Below are positions 35,654-45,081 of a stretch of 53,206 bases of DNA, one piece after another. Origin of the DNA: Halanaerobium salsuginis (GTDB lineage: Bacteria; Bacillota; Halanaerobiia; Halanaerobiales; Halanaerobiaceae). Both the position numbers and the translations under genes were made by a program. The number at the start of each line of letters is the position of its first letter. Position 1 is the first letter of the stretch. The notes beneath the pieces were generated by a model. It made no database searches. It was given only the letters and a program-made list of their open reading frames with translations, and was not told where the DNA came from. The stretch is taken from contig NZ_FOTI01000021.1 of the NCBI RefSeq assembly GCF_900114545.1, positions 1 to 53,206 of the forward strand, given 5' to 3'.

Positions 35654-36052
35654 CTATTTTTTGGCTATTGAAATACCAGCTTTCCCAGCTTCTATAGCTC
35701 TTTTAGTTAATTCCCCAAGACTTAAATCATCGCGTATTGCCAGACTTTCTATTAACATAGGCAGATTTAATCCTGATACTATTTCAATTGCAAGCTTTTC
35801 TTTTCTTTCTAGAGCATTTACTAAACTAACATTAAAAGGCGTGCCGCTTTTTAAATCAGCCATAATTAATACATCAGTACCTACTTCTAGTTCATCTAAA
35901 AAAGCAGCCAGCTCCTCATTAAAATATTCCATTCCCCCATCATTAGATAAAGTTATACAGCTAACATTTTCCAAATCTCCATAAATCATTTTACTAGAAT
36001 CTAAAATACCTGTAGCTAAATTACCATGAGAAACTAAAATTATTTCAATCAT
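35654..36052 (-). CDS. PTS mannose-family EIIA component
   Basis: 132 residues. Active His9 in IILVSHGNLATGIL. The conserved IMADLKSGTPFNVS motif (about 65-78) and GLNLPMLIESL follow. Receives phosphate from HPr. EIIA and EIIB are separate proteins here, whereas E. coli ManX fuses them. ATG at 36052 with GGAGG. The first PTS gene, 97 bp after gntR, with an AATGTCATAACATT palindrome in the gap. Confidence 0.95.
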   Translation of the reverse strand: MIEIILVSHGNLATGILDSSKMIYGDLENVSCITLSNDGGMEYFNEELAAFLDELEVGTDVLIMADLKSGTPFNVSLVNALERKEKLAIEIVSGLNLPMLIESLAIRDDLSLGELTKRAIEAGKAGISIAKK

Positions 36053-36078
36053 CTGTAGCCTCCTAAAATAAAAATTAT

Positions 36079-36092
36079 AATGTCATAACATT
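36079..36092. promoter_or_regulatory. Candidate GntR operator before the PTS genes
   Basis: Inverted repeat AATGT-CATA-ACATT. It abuts a TATAAT on the minus strand (36074-36079) that could be the PTS -10. AATGTCATAAC is repeated upstream of gntR. Confidence 0.6.
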
Positions 36093-36149
36093 TATTATTA
36101 AAAAAATTTTCCTCCTTTCTATCTAAATAAAAACCTCTCCGATAAAATT

Positions 36150-36878
36150 TTACCGATTCAATTCAACAAAATATCTGTATTTATCAGCTCTATAGAAACA
36201 TTCTGTATATTCTAATGGATTTTCATGGTCAGCATAACCTCTTCTAGTTGTCTTTAAAATTGCACTTCCAATCTCTACATCTAATTTTTCAGCCAGATTA
36301 TTATCGGCAATTATTGCTTCAATATATTCAGCCGCTTTACGAACTTCTTTATTGTTGGTTTTTTTAATTAGTTTATATAAAGAACCATAGTAGCTCTTAT
36401 CAGTTAATGGTAAACTTAACACTGGATTAAGATATGTTATAAATAAAACTATTGGTTCTCCATCAGCGCATCTTAATCTTGTAATTCTATAGACTTCGAC
36501 TCCCTCAGCCAGCTGCATAAATTCAGCGATTTCATGTTCAGGAACTAATTTTTCTATTTTAGCTAATTTAGTAGATGGTTTTATATTTCTAATCTGCATT
36601 TCTTCAGTAAAGGTCATTACTTTTGATAATTTTTCTTCTATTTTTTGCCTTCTGACAATTGTACCTATTCCTCTTTGACGTGATAAATAGCCTTCTTCAA
36701 CAAGTTCTAATACTGCTTTTCTAACAGTAATCCTGCTCACATCAAATATTTCCTGCAGTTCTTTTTCTGAAGGGATTTTTTCACCAGGTTTATATTCACT
36801 ATTTTTTATCTTTCTTTTAATATCTTTTTTTATTTGCGAATATAATGGAGGAGCTTCTTTATTAAAATTTAGTGACAT
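36150..36878 (-). CDS. GntR-family regulator with UTRA domain
   Basis: 242 residues. The N-terminal winged helix (about 8-75) reads PLYSQIKKDIKRKI, GEKIPSEKELQEIFDVSRITVRKAVLELVEEGYLSRQRGIGTIV. The C-terminal UTRA effector domain (about 95-235) has YRITRLRCADGEPIVLFITYL and ILKTTRRGYADHENPLEY. The HutC/TreR-type subfamily binds small effectors, often sugar phosphates. It heads the PTS cluster, and operator-like words occur both before it and before EIIA. Autoregulated repressor of the sugar operon is the natural inference. ATG at 36878. Confidence 0.93.
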   Translation of the reverse strand: MSLNFNKEAPPLYSQIKKDIKRKIKNSEYKPGEKIPSEKELQEIFDVSRITVRKAVLELVEEGYLSRQRGIGTIVRRQKIEEKLSKVMTFTEEMQIRNIKPSTKLAKIEKLVPEHEIAEFMQLAEGVEVYRITRLRCADGEPIVLFITYLNPVLSLPLTDKSYYGSLYKLIKKTNNKEVRKAAEYIEAIIADNNLAEKLDVEIGSAILKTTRRGYADHENPLEYTECFYRADKYRYFVELNR

Positions 36879-36921
36879 AATTAGACACTTCCTTCTATTC
36901 TACAATTTTATTTAATGTAAT

Positions 36922-36975
36922 AATGTCATAACTTTTAACTTAAATAATAATATCATAAATTTTTAATTAAGTCAA
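36922..36975 (-). promoter_or_regulatory. gntR promoter with downstream operator word
   Basis: TTGACT (36970-36975), 17-bp spacer, TATTAT (36947-36952). AATGTCATAAC (36922-36932) lies about 8-18 bp past the expected transcription start, a repressing position. Confidence 0.7.
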
Positions 36976-36983
36976 AATATTTA

Positions 36984-38768
36984 TTAAATCTCATTATCAC
37001 CCACTAAATATTTATTAATATTAGGTAATTTATCTGATTGAACCAGCTTACCAAATTTATCGACTTTATAATTTATATTCTTTTGACCAGGATCAATTAC
37101 TATTCTATCTTTTTCACTTTTAATAACTAGTGTACCCAGTGCTTCTTTAATAAATATTTGCTTACCAAGTATAAAATTAGTTCTCCCCAGCTGGCTGCCA
37201 GCAGATTGAGTATATATTATTTCTTCAGCCTGATATTCACCCCCCTTAACAAACCCCAGTTTATTTCTAGCAAAAATAGATCCCTTTGCTTTAATTGTAG
37301 AATTATAGCAGCCAGACCTGCTGATAATTACTGAACCTCCAATTTTAATTTCGGAGTTCTGTATATAACCTGCAAATATATTTAATAATCCTTTACTTTC
37401 TATTTGAGAAGTTAAAATTTCTTTTAAATTTTCTTTAAATTCATATAAAAACCTTTCATCTTTTATCCTTTCTAGATTAGCTATATTAGTAAAATAAGGA
37501 GTAACTTCTTCAAATTTTTCTTTAATTTTATCTGCTTTATCAATTTCTTTATTTGTATTTATAATTAGATTTTTTAAAGATTTAAATTTATTTTCTACTA
37601 AGAGCCTAATTACTTTTCCTGTTCTAAAACTGCTGACATCCATCTCTCTTTTACTAGCTTCTCCAATAATTTCTTCAACAGCTATTTTTAGATTTTCTAT
37701 ATCAGAAATTATTTTTTTCATATTAGCAACAACTTTTTTTTCAAGATAATTACCAATATATAATTTACTGGCAATTATATTATTCTTCACAAAGAGATCT
37801 CCATTAGTTTTAATCTCAGCGTTGGCTATATTTCCCCCTACTTTTAATTTGCTGCCAACACTTACATTAAAATAGTCCTGAACATTACCTTTAACTAAAA
37901 GATCTCCATCATATTTAATGTGACCTGTATATTTGTCAACATCACTGCTAATTATATATTGTTTATGAACATATACCTCAACTTTAGAATTTCTTTTAAT
38001 TAGCTGGGGCTGTCCCCCTTCTAAAGCAATTGCTTTCAAGCCATTATTAATAATCTGGACATTCTTTCCAGCTATAAGTTCTATATCTTTAACCAGAGGT
38101 GGAGAAATTTCTTCTGCAAAAACATTAGTCCCTGCTTTACCAGGAATTAGTTCCCTTTTAAAACAGATTAGTTCACCTTTATCAATTGAATCAATTTGTT
38201 TAAAAAAATTCTCATCTTGCCGGTCTTGCTGTTTATATTTTTCACTTTTGATTACTTCTGCATCTTGACCGGTTTTAGGTGCTTTCCCTTCTGCAACTAA
38301 GTACTCACCACTTAAATCATCACTTGCTGCTACTATTTGATTAATATAATCATGCTTGATGCCAAATTTAATATCATGGTAATCTAAAAGATCTATAATT
38401 TCTTTTTTATCTAAATCAGGATAAACCTTAGCTTTACTTTCAGTTTCAACTACTATATGATTACTTGCTTCAGTATCTTTTAAAATAAGTTCCTGCCGGG
38501 GAGTTAGAGAAATTATTAAATATGCTTTTAACTTGTCATCAGAAATTTCTATTTTAAGTTCTTTATTTGCTGTTATGCTTTCAAATTTAAATTCTATTTT
38601 GTCTGCTAAATCCTGATTAACAACTAATTCTTTACCTTCTTTTTTACCATTTATATAGATTCTTACATTTTCGCCAGTTTTAATACGCGGATACCTGCCA
38701 AGCCCTTCTGGATCAGTAATGTTTAATTTACCATTTTTTAGATAAACTACACCATCTTTATTTTCCAC
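36984..38768 (-). CDS. FapA-family protein (DUF342)
   Basis: 594 residues. N-terminal FapA domain (about 60-240) precedes a right-handed beta-helix with repeats of the GDLLVKGNV, GSKLKVGGNI and TNGDLFVKNNI type (about 290-345). A long helical coiled-coil segment (about 345-440) is followed by more beta-helix (GGSVIISRSGCYNSTIKAKGSIFARNK, about 485-520). This is the layout of FapA/DUF342 polymerising-type proteins, whose role in Gram-positives is unclear. GTG at 38768, 8 nt from GGAGG. It lies 24 bp after a PAS-domain gene and probably shares its transcript. Confidence 0.88.
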   Translation of the reverse strand: MENKDGVVYLKNGKLNITDPEGLGRYPRIKTGENVRIYINGKKEGKELVVNQDLADKIEFKFESITANKELKIEISDDKLKAYLIISLTPRQELILKDTEASNHIVVETESKAKVYPDLDKKEIIDLLDYHDIKFGIKHDYINQIVAASDDLSGEYLVAEGKAPKTGQDAEVIKSEKYKQQDRQDENFFKQIDSIDKGELICFKRELIPGKAGTNVFAEEISPPLVKDIELIAGKNVQIINNGLKAIALEGGQPQLIKRNSKVEVYVHKQYIISSDVDKYTGHIKYDGDLLVKGNVQDYFNVSVGSKLKVGGNIANAEIKTNGDLFVKNNIIASKLYIGNYLEKKVVANMKKIISDIENLKIAVEEIIGEASKREMDVSSFRTGKVIRLLVENKFKSLKNLIINTNKEIDKADKIKEKFEEVTPYFTNIANLERIKDERFLYEFKENLKEILTSQIESKGLLNIFAGYIQNSEIKIGGSVIISRSGCYNSTIKAKGSIFARNKLGFVKGGEYQAEEIIYTQSAGSQLGRTNFILGKQIFIKEALGTLVIKSEKDRIVIDPGQKNINYKVDKFGKLVQSDKLPNINKYLVGDNEI

Positions 38769-38792
38769 AAAAACCGCCTCCTCGTACTATAT

Positions 38793-40358
38793 CTATTTAG
38801 TTTCTCGATAAATTGCAAAAATACCAATTCTATTAATATGCAGTAAAATTGGAAAGGCAATCAAATTTAAATTTAATCTTTTCCCCTGTGAATCAGTTCT
38901 AACTACAGAATGATCAATTTTATCACCAGTTAGAACTAAATGAGCAAGATCTTTTGCTGCTTTATCTTCTTTATCAGCTATTAAGCTACTCAGCTCTTTG
39001 TTTTTAAGCTCTTTCATTTCAAAGCCAAACAATTGTCCAAACTTCTTATTAGAATTAATTATTTTACCTTCATTATCAAGTAAAACTAAAGCTTCCGGAA
39101 AATTATTAAAAAGCTGTAAATAAGGATTAGTTATATTATAATTACTTCTTTTTGAAATAAACTGCTGATTATGAAATGGAATTATCGAAATTACACTTTT
39201 CGAGTTATCTGTTTCATAATAAGGTAGTAAAATATTCTTATAAGAAAGTTGACGATTATTTTTACTTAAAATCACTCTGCAGTCTATTATTTTCTCTTCC
39301 TGTAATGCTTCAACAATTTTATCCTGGTAACTTTGGCTTTCTTCATTATCTAAAGTTAAACCCATAAATTGCTGACCACAGTCATTTGAGGTTAAATTGA
39401 AATTTTGGGCAGCTCTTTTATTGAAATAAATCAATTCTTGCTTTTCATTAAATTTCATTAATAATCCAGGCAGCTGGTCCAGAAGTGTTTCTGCTGCTTT
39501 TTGAGCAATAATTTCTTTAGTAATATCCTGATGAACTATTAAAATTTCATATTCACCAATTCCTTTAAAAGATGAGGCATGCATTCTAAACCATCTTTTT
39601 TTTCCAGCCGAACTCCAGGAATAGTCAAAAGTAAAATATTCTTTTTCTCGATTTAATAACTGTTTCAACCCATGATTTAATTCATCAAAAATATCGCTGC
39701 TTTCTCCAACTACTTCTTTGGCTGCTTTTAAATAATTTTTCCCTATTTTGAAAGCACGAGCTATTGCAATATTTTCAACAGCAAATCTATCCCAGGCAAG
39801 ATTAATATAGACAATATTTCCTGCCTCATTTAAAATTGCTACATTACCCGGCACAGAATCTAAAGCAGAAGCAGCAATATATTTTTCTCTTCTTAAATTA
39901 CTATTTTCTTTGCTTCTTTGATTTAGATAGATTTCTTTTTTTTCCTGACTATAAATATCTTTCAATAGAAATTGAAACTGCTTTTTGAATCGATTAAGAG
40001 CAGTTGAATTATGTTTAATATTTACTTTTTGATAAGGAAAATAAATAATATAAATATAATCATTAATATTTAACTTAAAAAACATTAGTTCATTTTTAAA
40101 ATCAGTCAAATATTTAGCCAAAAAGAGCTTAACCTTTTGTTCCTTTAAATCAAATAGTTTTTTATATAAATTATTAGTTACTGCAGATTCTATAACTGGC
40201 TTTTTAATATCATCATTTTGCTGAGTGAAAATTCTATTCCTATTATCTGAAGCAATCACACACATCTTTAAATCTTTTGTGGAAAAGAAATCTGCCATTA
40301 TATCAAGATTAAGTTTGATTCTTGGTCTTAATTTTGCGGACGTGATAATTTCCTTCAT
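38793..40358 (-). CDS. Multi-PAS-domain protein without an output domain
   Basis: 521 residues. A 150-residue N-terminal region (about 1-165) of unknown type resembles ligand-sensing domains seen in Firmicute signalling proteins. Three PAS domains follow: about 170-285 (SVPGNVAILNEAGNIVYINLAW), about 290-390 (QLPGLLMKFNEKQELIYFNKRA) and about 415-518 (FPEALVLLDNEGKIINSNKKFGQLFGF). The protein ends right after the third. No kinase, GGDEF, HD or DNA-binding domain is present. ATG at 40358; the GTG three codons upstream is within the SD GAGGTG. Possibly a sensor that works through a partner protein. Confidence 0.85.
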   Translation of the reverse strand: MKEIITSAKLRPRIKLNLDIMADFFSTKDLKMCVIASDNRNRIFTQQNDDIKKPVIESAVTNNLYKKLFDLKEQKVKLFLAKYLTDFKNELMFFKLNINDYIYIIYFPYQKVNIKHNSTALNRFKKQFQFLLKDIYSQEKKEIYLNQRSKENSNLRREKYIAASALDSVPGNVAILNEAGNIVYINLAWDRFAVENIAIARAFKIGKNYLKAAKEVVGESSDIFDELNHGLKQLLNREKEYFTFDYSWSSAGKKRWFRMHASSFKGIGEYEILIVHQDITKEIIAQKAAETLLDQLPGLLMKFNEKQELIYFNKRAAQNFNLTSNDCGQQFMGLTLDNEESQSYQDKIVEALQEEKIIDCRVILSKNNRQLSYKNILLPYYETDNSKSVISIIPFHNQQFISKRSNYNITNPYLQLFNNFPEALVLLDNEGKIINSNKKFGQLFGFEMKELKNKELSSLIADKEDKAAKDLAHLVLTGDKIDHSVVRTDSQGKRLNLNLIAFPILLHINRIGIFAIYRETK

Positions 40359-40665
40359 TATTTTCACCTCTTAATTATATTTATTCTTTATCTGAATAGA
40401 GACCTTCTGCTTTTATTAGACTATTTTAAATATTGTTAATATTATTCTATCACTTTAATTAGTAAATGTTAACATATAAGACATTTTTCGACAATAAAAA
40501 ACATTTAATTTATGTTGATTTAATAGCTATAAAATCCATCTTAGCATTTGAATTAAATAGTTTTAGATATAAAAAAGAGAATTCAACATCTCCTGGATGA
40601 GAATTCTCTTATAAACAATAAATTTTTTAATTAAGTTTTTAGCAGCTACTTGTTAATTAGTATTA
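40359..40665. other. Intergenic region between the HD-GYP and PAS genes
   Basis: 307 bp, AT rich. It contains the terminator at 40575-40610 and presumably the promoter of the PAS-fapA pair, which I could not place firmly. Nothing else is recognisable. Confidence 0.4.
40575..40610 (-). terminator. Terminator after the HD-GYP gene
   Basis: AAGAGAATTC and GAATTCTCTT arms with an inner CATC/GATG pairing, followed by T6 on the minus strand. Confidence 0.8.
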
Positions 40666-41712
40666 TTAATTTTTAATTAATTTTTTGATCTCAAGTTCTC
40701 TTTTCTCCTGTAAATCATATAAATTATTTTCAGTTTTAACAAAAGGAGATTCTGGTTTCAATGGATTAATAAATACAATTTTTCCAACTTCACCATTACT
40801 CAATTCTACTGTTTCTCCAATCAATGAAGCAGGAATTTTTTCTACAAAAATAGAATTTAATTTATAGTCATAACCAAAGATATTTTCTTCTAAAATTTTT
40901 AGGGCTTTAAAAGGCGAAACAGCTTTTTGATATGGCCTATCTGTAGTTAAAGCATCAAAGGTATCCAGAATAGCAATAACTCTACCAAATAAGGGTATTT
41001 CTTTACCTTTTAGACCAAGCAAATAACCACTACCATCAATTCTTTCATGATGAGTTAAAATAGCAGATAAAACTTCTTTTGAAAACCGATTACTTTTTTT
41101 AACAAGATCATAACCATATTTGGGATGTTTTTTTACTATATCAAACTCTTCTGCCGTCAGCGAAGCCGGCTTAGTCAAAATATCTTTATCGATTTTAGTT
41201 TTTCCGATATCATGAAGTAAACCGGCTGTAGTTAAATTATTAACTCTATTTTCCTCTAGATTTAACCATTTACCAAACTTATTAGCCAGAATTCCCACAT
41301 GAAGTGAATGAGTATAAGTATAGTCATCAATATCTCTCGTCATTTTTAAAATATCAGCCAGTTCAAGCTGTTCTGAAATTTTAATTGCTTCTTCAGACAA
41401 TGTTTTTACTGAATTAAACTCAACTTTTTTCATATAATAAGCCTTTTTAAATATAGAAGCAAAATTTTCTATTATACCCTGATATTTTTCTAAAGTATCT
41501 TCTTTATTTTCAATCTTCTTTTCAGATTCAGCAGCTGACTTGATTTTTACAGCTTCTAGATCAAGCCTAATTATCTTATCAATCATCCATTCATTTAGTT
41601 CAGTTCCCGGCGGAATAAGAATTCCACCAAACTCACTTTTAATTTCTTCATCAATAACCATTCCCTCTTTTAAATCATTAACTTTTACTTTATTACTTAT
41701 TTCAGTAGAAAT
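40666..41712 (-). CDS. HD-GYP-domain phosphodiesterase-like protein
   Basis: 348 residues. The N-terminal segment (KVKVNDLKEGMVIDEEIKSEFGGILIPPGTEL) is the usual HD-GYP lead-in. The HD domain has HSLHVG near residue 137 and the metal pair HDIGK near 167, then HHERIDGSGY where the GYP triad reads GYL, and FDALTTDRPYQKA. The family hydrolyses c-di-GMP or related cyclic dinucleotides. The first ATG (41661) would drop the conserved 17-residue lead-in and sits 2-3 nt from a GAGG. ATT at 41712, 8 nt after AAGGGGG and just after an in-frame TGA, is the likely start. Confidence 0.88.
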   Translation of the reverse strand: MSTEISNKVKVNDLKEGMVIDEEIKSEFGGILIPPGTELNEWMIDKIIRLDLEAVKIKSAAESEKKIENKEDTLEKYQGIIENFASIFKKAYYMKKVEFNSVKTLSEEAIKISEQLELADILKMTRDIDDYTYTHSLHVGILANKFGKWLNLEENRVNNLTTAGLLHDIGKTKIDKDILTKPASLTAEEFDIVKKHPKYGYDLVKKSNRFSKEVLSAILTHHERIDGSGYLLGLKGKEIPLFGRVIAILDTFDALTTDRPYQKAVSPFKALKILEENIFGYDYKLNSIFVEKIPASLIGETVELSNGEVGKIVFINPLKPESPFVKTENNLYDLQEKRELEIKKLIKN

Positions 41713-41900
41713 TTTAAAAACCCCCTTTTTTCAAGAAAAAGTTCAGTTATTCAGCCAATTTACTGTTTCTATCAGCTTAACTTATTTAAACTATGTATAG
41801 CTATTATACTCTTATTATATCATTTTTAGACAAGTTATCCACTAATCTAGCTAATTATTTATGCTAAATTTAAGAATTTTAACATAAATTGAATAAATTA

Positions 41901-43343
41901 TTATTTTTTAACCCAGAATTTCAATAAATGATAATTATTTATATCACTAACTTTTTGATAACTTCCATCAGGATAAATAATTCCACTATAGGCTAAATTA
42001 CCAGTTTTAATTACTATTTTTCTATTTTCAACTGCCCGCAAAACTGATGCCTGCCACATTATATTTTTAAGAAGACGGCTATTAGCAAACCAGGCTTCAT
42101 TAGTTTCATTTACTATGAATTGAACCTGAGCAGCCTGCTTTTTAACAAAATCAGGATAAAGGATTTCAGAACAAATAACTGTTTTCCATTGTAAATTATT
42201 ATAATTAAAAATCTTAATTTCATCTCCTTCTGCCAGAGAATTGAAATTAAATTCGCTAAAAACTTTATTTAAAATTCTTTCAAGTGGAAAATATTCACCT
42301 CCATAAACTAACTTAACTTTATTGTATCGATCTAAAAACTGACCAGCTGAATCAATTAAAAAAATAGAATTAAAATACTGATTACCTGTTAAATTATTTT
42401 GGCTGGCAAGACTGCCTACTTGAAGTGGAAAAGCAAAATTTTCTTTAACTAAAGTTAAAAATTTTTGTTGAAAATAATTATCTTTATTCAAGTCTATAGT
42501 TAAAGCAGTTTCTGGGGTTATAATTAAATCAGCTGAATTTAATTTTTCTGCTGCCATAGTTATTAAATTAAAATTATTATTTATCTGGTCAGCTCGCCAT
42601 TTGTCACTTTGCCTGATTCGAGAAGTTATAAGGCCGACCTTAATTAGTTTTTTTGGTCTAAAATCTTTTAAGCTAGTCTGATTTATTGCAAATTCAGCTG
42701 GCTTATATTTTTCTAAATTAAAACTACCATAACTAAAAATTAATAAAAAAACTAATAAAATAGCTAGTAGATCTCTTTTCTGCTGCTTTAAATAAAATTT
42801 AAAAAATAAAGCATTTATTAAAATCACAGCTAAGGTCAGAGACCAGATCCCCCCTAAACCAGCCAGCTGGACCATAAATTTACAACTAGCTTGAGTGTAA
42901 GCAGGATTCAGAAAAGGAAAAAAGAAAAATAAATGATAGCGGATAAATTCAAAAATAACCCAGCTAACTGCAAACAAATAAGGATTAAATTGCTCTTTTA
43001 ATTTTAAGATTCTAAAAGTTAAAAAATAATAAAATAGAAAAAATAAACCATAGACAATAGTTAGTAGAATAAACAAAAGCATTAATATTAGCAGTAAAAC
43101 CAACAATTTAAAATTAGTGTATATTTGAAGAGGATAATATAAAAAATTAACTGAAAAACAGGCCAGCAGAAATCCCCAGACTGTTCCTTGAATAAAAATT
43201 CTATTGAGCGGCTGATCAATTGCTTTAAACTGGACTATTAAAAAAGGAAAAAGAGCAAACCAGCTTAAAAAATATAAGTCGGGATAATAAAGTGGTAAAG
43301 AAAAAAACAAAGCTGAAATACTTAATAACAAAAATGCTGTCAT
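41901..43343 (-). CDS. lnt: Apolipoprotein N-acyltransferase
   Basis: 480 residues. About six N-terminal transmembrane helices (1-210) precede a nitrilase-fold catalytic domain (about 225-475). The catalytic triad is visible: Glu in LIITPETALTIDLN near 279, Lys in RYNKVKLVYGGEYFP near 340, and Cys in TVICSEILYPDF near 389. Adds the third acyl chain to lipoproteins in the inner membrane. This enzyme is typical of organisms with an outer membrane and supports a diderm Firmicute. ATG at 43343 with GGAG. Confidence 0.93.
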   Translation of the reverse strand: MTAFLLLSISALFFSLPLYYPDLYFLSWFALFPFLIVQFKAIDQPLNRIFIQGTVWGFLLACFSVNFLYYPLQIYTNFKLLVLLLILMLLFILLTIVYGLFFLFYYFLTFRILKLKEQFNPYLFAVSWVIFEFIRYHLFFFFPFLNPAYTQASCKFMVQLAGLGGIWSLTLAVILINALFFKFYLKQQKRDLLAILLVFLLIFSYGSFNLEKYKPAEFAINQTSLKDFRPKKLIKVGLITSRIRQSDKWRADQINNNFNLITMAAEKLNSADLIITPETALTIDLNKDNYFQQKFLTLVKENFAFPLQVGSLASQNNLTGNQYFNSIFLIDSAGQFLDRYNKVKLVYGGEYFPLERILNKVFSEFNFNSLAEGDEIKIFNYNNLQWKTVICSEILYPDFVKKQAAQVQFIVNETNEAWFANSRLLKNIMWQASVLRAVENRKIVIKTGNLAYSGIIYPDGSYQKVSDINNYHLLKFWVKK

Positions 43344-43494
43344 TTAATTCTCTCCAGACAAATAAATTATTTATTCTAAATACTTTCATCAGGATAATTT
43401 AGCTTATTAAGCTTAAATAGATATTAATTATAACTAATTATTATATCTTTGTAAGTCAAAAATAATTAAAAATTTAAAATAGATTTTTTAATAA

Positions 43495-43917
43495 TTACTT
43501 ATTTTTAATTGATGGAGAAATTTTTAAGCTAAAAACTATGACCAGAGAAGCCGCAATAGAAATATCATAAAGTCCATAGCCTATTGCAAGCCCCAGACCA
43601 GCTACTCCCCAGAGACTGGCAGCAGTTGTTAAGCCTTCTATTTTATCTTTATGCTTAATAATTGTGCCAGCTCCTAAAAAACCAATCCCACTAATTACCT
43701 GAGCTGCCAGTCGAGCTGGATCACCATTTAAACCAAATTTTAGACTATCCTGTGATACTTCTAACGATAAAATCATAATTAAACAAGAAATAATTGAAAC
43801 TATAACATTCGTCCTAATTCCAGCTGCTTTATTCGATTTTTCTCTATCATAACCAATAACTGCCGCTATTAAAGCTGAAAGCAGCAGCTTAAAAATACTT
43901 ATCCAATCAATTAACAT
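43495..43917 (-). CDS. MgtC/SapB-family membrane protein
   Basis: 140 residues, about four transmembrane helices. Conserved motifs: LIAAVIGYDREKSNKAAGIRTN (about 14-36), QVISGIGFLGAGTIIKHKDKIEGLTTAASLW (about 80-110) and AIGYGLYDI. This is the MgtC N-terminal membrane domain without the soluble C-terminal domain. Family proteins affect magnesium or ATP-synthase homeostasis. ATG at 43917, 8 nt from GGAG, fits better than the ATG at 43935. Confidence 0.92.
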   Translation of the reverse strand: MLIDWISIFKLLLSALIAAVIGYDREKSNKAAGIRTNVIVSIISCLIMILSLEVSQDSLKFGLNGDPARLAAQVISGIGFLGAGTIIKHKDKIEGLTTAASLWGVAGLGLAIGYGLYDISIAASLVIVFSLKISPSIKNK

Positions 43918-44053
43918 ACAGCTCACTCCATCCATTACCTTTTAAAAATAACAACTATTGGATTTAGATCCTAATAATATTAATATTATTCTCTAAATAA
44001 AAATTTTTTCCTGCTCTAATTATTTCAAAAAATAAGATTAGCTTAAAACCACT

Positions 44054-44956
44054 TTAAAACTGATCTTTAAAATTATTTTGAGCTAATACAAAATTATGGA
44101 ACTCAGTAAATAGAGGCGACCAGAATTTGTCTTTATGGAAAATGAGATTGAAATCACGTTTGAAATTTAAATTTGCCAGCTGTTTTTTTACAATCAAACC
44201 AGATTTAAGTTCTGCTGTAACTGCAATTTCTGGTAAAATAGAAATCCCTAGATTAGCAGCAATTGCTTTTTTGATAGCTTCTATATTATTTAAAACATGA
44301 GTAATTCGATAATCAATATTATTTTTTAATAAATTATTCTCAATTATCTGCCTGGTACCACTTCCCTTTTCTCGCATAATGAAGTCAGCACACTTTATCA
44401 TATCAGCTGTAATCAGCTCTTTGTCTGCCCAATTATGCTCAGCTGAACACATTAAATATAACTGATCACTATAAAATTTTTCAACTTGCAAATCTAAATT
44501 TGTAATCGGACCTTCAATTAAAGCCAAATCAATTTCATTTTCAGCTACCATTTTCGCAATTGAATAAGTATTATCAATAATAACTGGTAATTCAAGTTCA
44601 TGCTCTTCTGCTGCACGAAATTTAGCCAGCATTACCGGTAAAAGATAGGTTCCAATTGTCATGCTTGCTCCAATTTTTAATTTTCCTTTTTTCATATTAG
44701 TAATATTCTCAATACTAGTTTGAGCTTCAACTAATAAATTAGAGATTTGTCTGGCATATTTTAGTAATACTTCTCCCGCATAATTAAGGTTTAATTCTTT
44801 ACCGATACGATCAAATAATTTTATTCCTAATTCATCTTCTAAACTGATTATTGTCTGACTAACAGCTGGTTGAGTCATATAGAGGCTTTCGGCTGTTTTT
44901 GACATACTTTCCAGCTCACAAACTTTAATGAAAATTTTTAGCTGTCTAATATTCAT
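44054..44956 (-). CDS. LysR-family transcriptional regulator
   Basis: 300 residues. N-terminal winged helix: MNIRQLKIFIKVCELESMSKTAESLYMTQPAVSQTIISLEDELGIKLFDR (about 1-52, given here as the recognisable HTH). The effector domain covers about 90-295 (GKLKIGASMTIGTYLLP, LALIEGPI, FIMREKGSGTR). ATG at 44956 has AAGGAG upstream; a longer frame to 45034 has no SD. Divergent from the YeiH-type transporter gene, with a 14-bp-arm palindrome between them. Resembles CysL/YeiE-type regulators paired with YeiH; its effector is unknown. Confidence 0.92.
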   Translation of the reverse strand: MNIRQLKIFIKVCELESMSKTAESLYMTQPAVSQTIISLEDELGIKLFDRIGKELNLNYAGEVLLKYARQISNLLVEAQTSIENITNMKKGKLKIGASMTIGTYLLPVMLAKFRAAEEHELELPVIIDNTYSIAKMVAENEIDLALIEGPITNLDLQVEKFYSDQLYLMCSAEHNWADKELITADMIKCADFIMREKGSGTRQIIENNLLKNNIDYRITHVLNNIEAIKKAIAANLGISILPEIAVTAELKSGLIVKKQLANLNFKRDFNLIFHKDKFWSPLFTEFHNFVLAQNNFKDQF

Positions 44957-45081
44957 ATTGGACTCCTTAATGATTAATAAATCTAGTAATTTAGATTCTC
45001 TAGTTATTTTTACTAAATATAGTTGTTTAAGCAAATTTAAATTTTATTATAAATAATTACTTATGAATATTATAATAACAA

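Noticed and set aside
41820-41850. Isolated TTATCCAC word upstream of the HD-GYP gene as a replication origin element
   Set aside because: A single 8/9 match to a DnaA box in AT-rich DNA with no other boxes nearby.
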